In this document: positions 62,681 through 64,000 of the stretch, in pieces
Layout: each line of letters begins with the position of its first letter
Numbering within the stretch: the first letter of the stretch is position 1
Source of the DNA: Sabellastarte sp. h YS-2021
Lineage: Eukaryota > Annelida > Polychaeta > Sabellida > Sabellidae
NCBI GenBank assembly: GCA_964017235.1
Contig: OZ024936.1
Span: forward strand, 95,392,537-95,456,536
Reading direction: 5' to 3'
Length of the DNA: 64,000 nt
Position numbers and translations under genes: made by a program
The notes under the pieces: model-generated
Databases searched by the model: none
What the model saw: the letters and a program-made list of their open reading frames with translations, nothing else
What the model was told of the DNA's origin: nothing

Positions 62681-62814
62681 ACATTCTCAATATAACTTGG
62701 TCACTGCTATGGGTTTATGAAAACAAAACAAGTGCTCTCTATCGTATCTGTCACTTTTATACTGATTCTTTAATGATATGCCTATTAGGGTTAGGGCTTT
62801 GGGGTTAGAGATGA
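62681..62814 (+). repeat. Near-identical 135-bp direct repeat, copy 2
   Basis: Same orientation as copy 1, 1.85 kb away. More diverged relatives lie at 58690-58790, 60555-60640 and 62108-62150. Confidence 0.85.
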
Positions 62815-62892
62815 TCATCTAGTAGCCCCAGCAGACAAAGTCCCATTAAAGCTTGGCTCGCAGACAAAGCCCCATTAATAAACAACACAGCT

Positions 62893-63165
62893 GTGTGTCA
62901 TAAACCCACACCATATGTGGGAAGATGGATATTTAAGGTTCCTGATTATTCTGGGTATGATGAGAGATATGCTACATTTAAGACATGGCCGAAGTCTCAT
63001 CCCATACGCCCAGATGGTCTATCCCGAGCTGGCTTCCTCTATACAGGGAAGGGGGACAAAGTTACCTGCCCTTGGTGTAAAATATCTCTTATTGAATGGG
63101 AGACCTATGATGTACCAATGGATGAACATAAAAGGCATGCACCCACCCCAGTCAGGGGGAGATAG
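62893..63165 (+). CDS. BIR-domain (IAP-type) reading frame, 90 codons, last zinc ligand missing
   Basis: Residues 25-86 match a baculoviral-IAP-repeat fold: RYATFKTWP (Trp32), LSRAGFLYTG (43-52), DKVTCPWC with Cys59 and Cys62, Trp69 and DEHKRH with His79. Spacing Cys-x2-Cys-x16-His is exactly canonical. The fourth ligand, expected as Cys at 86, is Pro in this frame (HAPTPV), and the frame stops four codons later. IAP proteins bind caspases or act in immune signalling, usually with further BIR and RING domains; none follow here. The upstream 60 bp hold inverted array units, so the start is not certain; it may be an exon. It could be a host gene relic, retrocopy or cargo of a mobile or viral insertion. 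Confidence 0.65.
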   Translation: MCHKPTPYVGRWIFKVPDYSGYDERYATFKTWPKSHPIRPDGLSRAGFLYTGKGDKVTCPWCKISLIEWETYDVPMDEHKRHAPTPVRGR

Positions 63166-63169
63166 ATGT

Positions 63170-64000
63170 AGAAATTCCTCTTTAATAATCAGAGATAATG
63201 ATGCATTAAATCATCCCCCCCGAAGACTCTATCATTTTTTTTAATATTTATTACATAGTAAAAGATCATGCTTTACGAGATTTTTATAGCATTCAATTTC
63301 AATATTTACACAAGTGTAGGTTGCACGCCCTTTGTGCATTGAGTGTAAAATGTACTTTATTTATTACCTTTGCTCTGTAGGAGAGTGACAGTCCATATAA
63401 AAGAAACCCCTGTATAGTTACTCAGAAAAAGTATTGTACACTAGTTGTGGTGTAAATTTATCATCTTAAAAGGTATGGAAGAAGTAAATACTTGAAAACA
63501 TTCTAAATTTGAATTATACTTTTTAAGTATATTAAAGAGGGTAATGATGCCTCAATATGAGAGAAAGTCTCTGTTTATTTATAAGATTTTTTGTAATGAT
63601 ATACATCCTATGTAAATATGTTTTATGAAATGTTGCCTTTCTATGGTATTATTATTTTAACTCTCTTGTTATATATGGGTGATATTAGGAAATAATTATT
63701 TGTATAAATGTTTTCAATTGACTTGCAGTGGTTTCTGCCATAAAATAGATATTCTTATATCAGATTTTCTTCTCTTCTCTGTTGCAAAAAAATTCATACA
63801 TATCAGAACAATCTTAGCAATGTATTTACCAAACATTCATAGAAACATTTAGAAGACATTATGTAAGACAATACTACTGTAATTTATATGAAAAAGGAAT
63901 TAGACACAAGATCGGAAATTAAAAGTATATGAAATCACTCAATAAATAGTAAATAACTCCTAATGAACCAAACCCTCTGATGAAAAATCAAAGATATCTA
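63170..64000. other. AT-rich end of window, nothing recognised
   Basis: No RING or second BIR coding stretch follows the BIR frame within the window. No polyadenylation signal could be tied to it with confidence. Confidence 0.35.

Larger units (their letters stand above)
60520..62885 (+). repeat. Array part 3: dense GGGGCTTTGTCTGCTAG units and longer sub-repeats
   Basis: Between 61190 and 61765 the phrase TTAATGGGGCTTTGTCTGCT occurs about ten times every 25-110 bp, often followed by AGCCAAGCTT. Between these are copies of TCAATATTACTTGTGAAAAA plus ATGAATCATCACACAGCTGT. At 62836-62880 the phrase appears inverted (CAGACAAAGCCCCATTAATA). CCCCATTCCCAATTAAAA and GACCCCAGGGTAAGCACACG mark longer units. 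Confidence 0.75.

Noticed and set aside
62785-62815. TTAGGGTTAGGG resembling telomere repeats
   Set aside because: Only two units, recurring as part of a longer 135-bp array unit; not a telomere tract.

Overview
The window looks like nuclear DNA of an invertebrate animal, most probably a mollusc. It is AT-rich, its genes are split into short exons with GT/AG borders, and it carries many decayed non-LTR retrotransposons of the CR1/L2 type, tRNA-derived SINEs and tyrosine-recombinase retroelements. The mollusc guess rests on the repeat types and on an IAP-type BIR fragment. It is an inference, not proof. Nothing bacterial is present (no operons, CRISPR arrays or rRNA operons).

Host genes. (1) The left edge (1-210, minus) is the first coding exon of a secreted protein: a signal peptide, then a Cys/Tyr/Phe motif like the N-terminus of angiopoietin, myocilin or noelin proteins; the rest lies outside the window. 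(2) About 28 kb (44512 down to 16348, minus) holds the 5' half of an L1CAM/neuroglian-family adhesion receptor. It has a signal-peptide exon, then exons for Ig1, Ig2, Ig3 and Ig4 and the first half of Ig6. Intron phases agree at all but one junction. Ig5, the second half of Ig6, the fibronectin type III repeats and the membrane and cytoplasmic parts were not found. (3) A 90-codon BIR-domain reading frame (62893-63165, plus) lies beside a large irregular repeat array.

Mobile and repeat DNA by region. 0-9.8 kb: MITE-like units, LINE tails, an integrase fossil, a minus-strand DIRS-type remnant, and the longest open reverse-transcriptase fragment (8618-9750). 10-15 kb: two 5S-rRNA-like fragments, a ~145-bp tandem repeat, a SINE and two minus-strand LINEs. 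16.3-22.1 kb: a very young 226-bp tandem duplication of the Ig6 exon and its splice acceptor; the second copy is split by a 5.3-kb insertion that contains a 3.96-kb TA-flanked inverted-repeat element, which in turn contains a 0.78-kb MITE. 22-45 kb: L1CAM-type exons separated by introns loaded with LINE, SINE and DIRS-type pieces. 45-52 kb: two plus-strand LINEs, one split by another LINE with a clear target duplication. 52-56.4 kb: little recognisable. 56.4-62.9 kb: the irregular array (recurring words such as ATGGGGCTTTGTCTGC), itself interrupted by a 1.42-kb transposon with perfect 25-bp inverted repeats. The last 0.8 kb is AT-rich and featureless.

The most unusual parts are the 56.4-63.2 kb array with its BIR frame and the nested rearrangement at the Ig6 exon. 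All assignments come from reading translations and motifs by eye; no database search was run.
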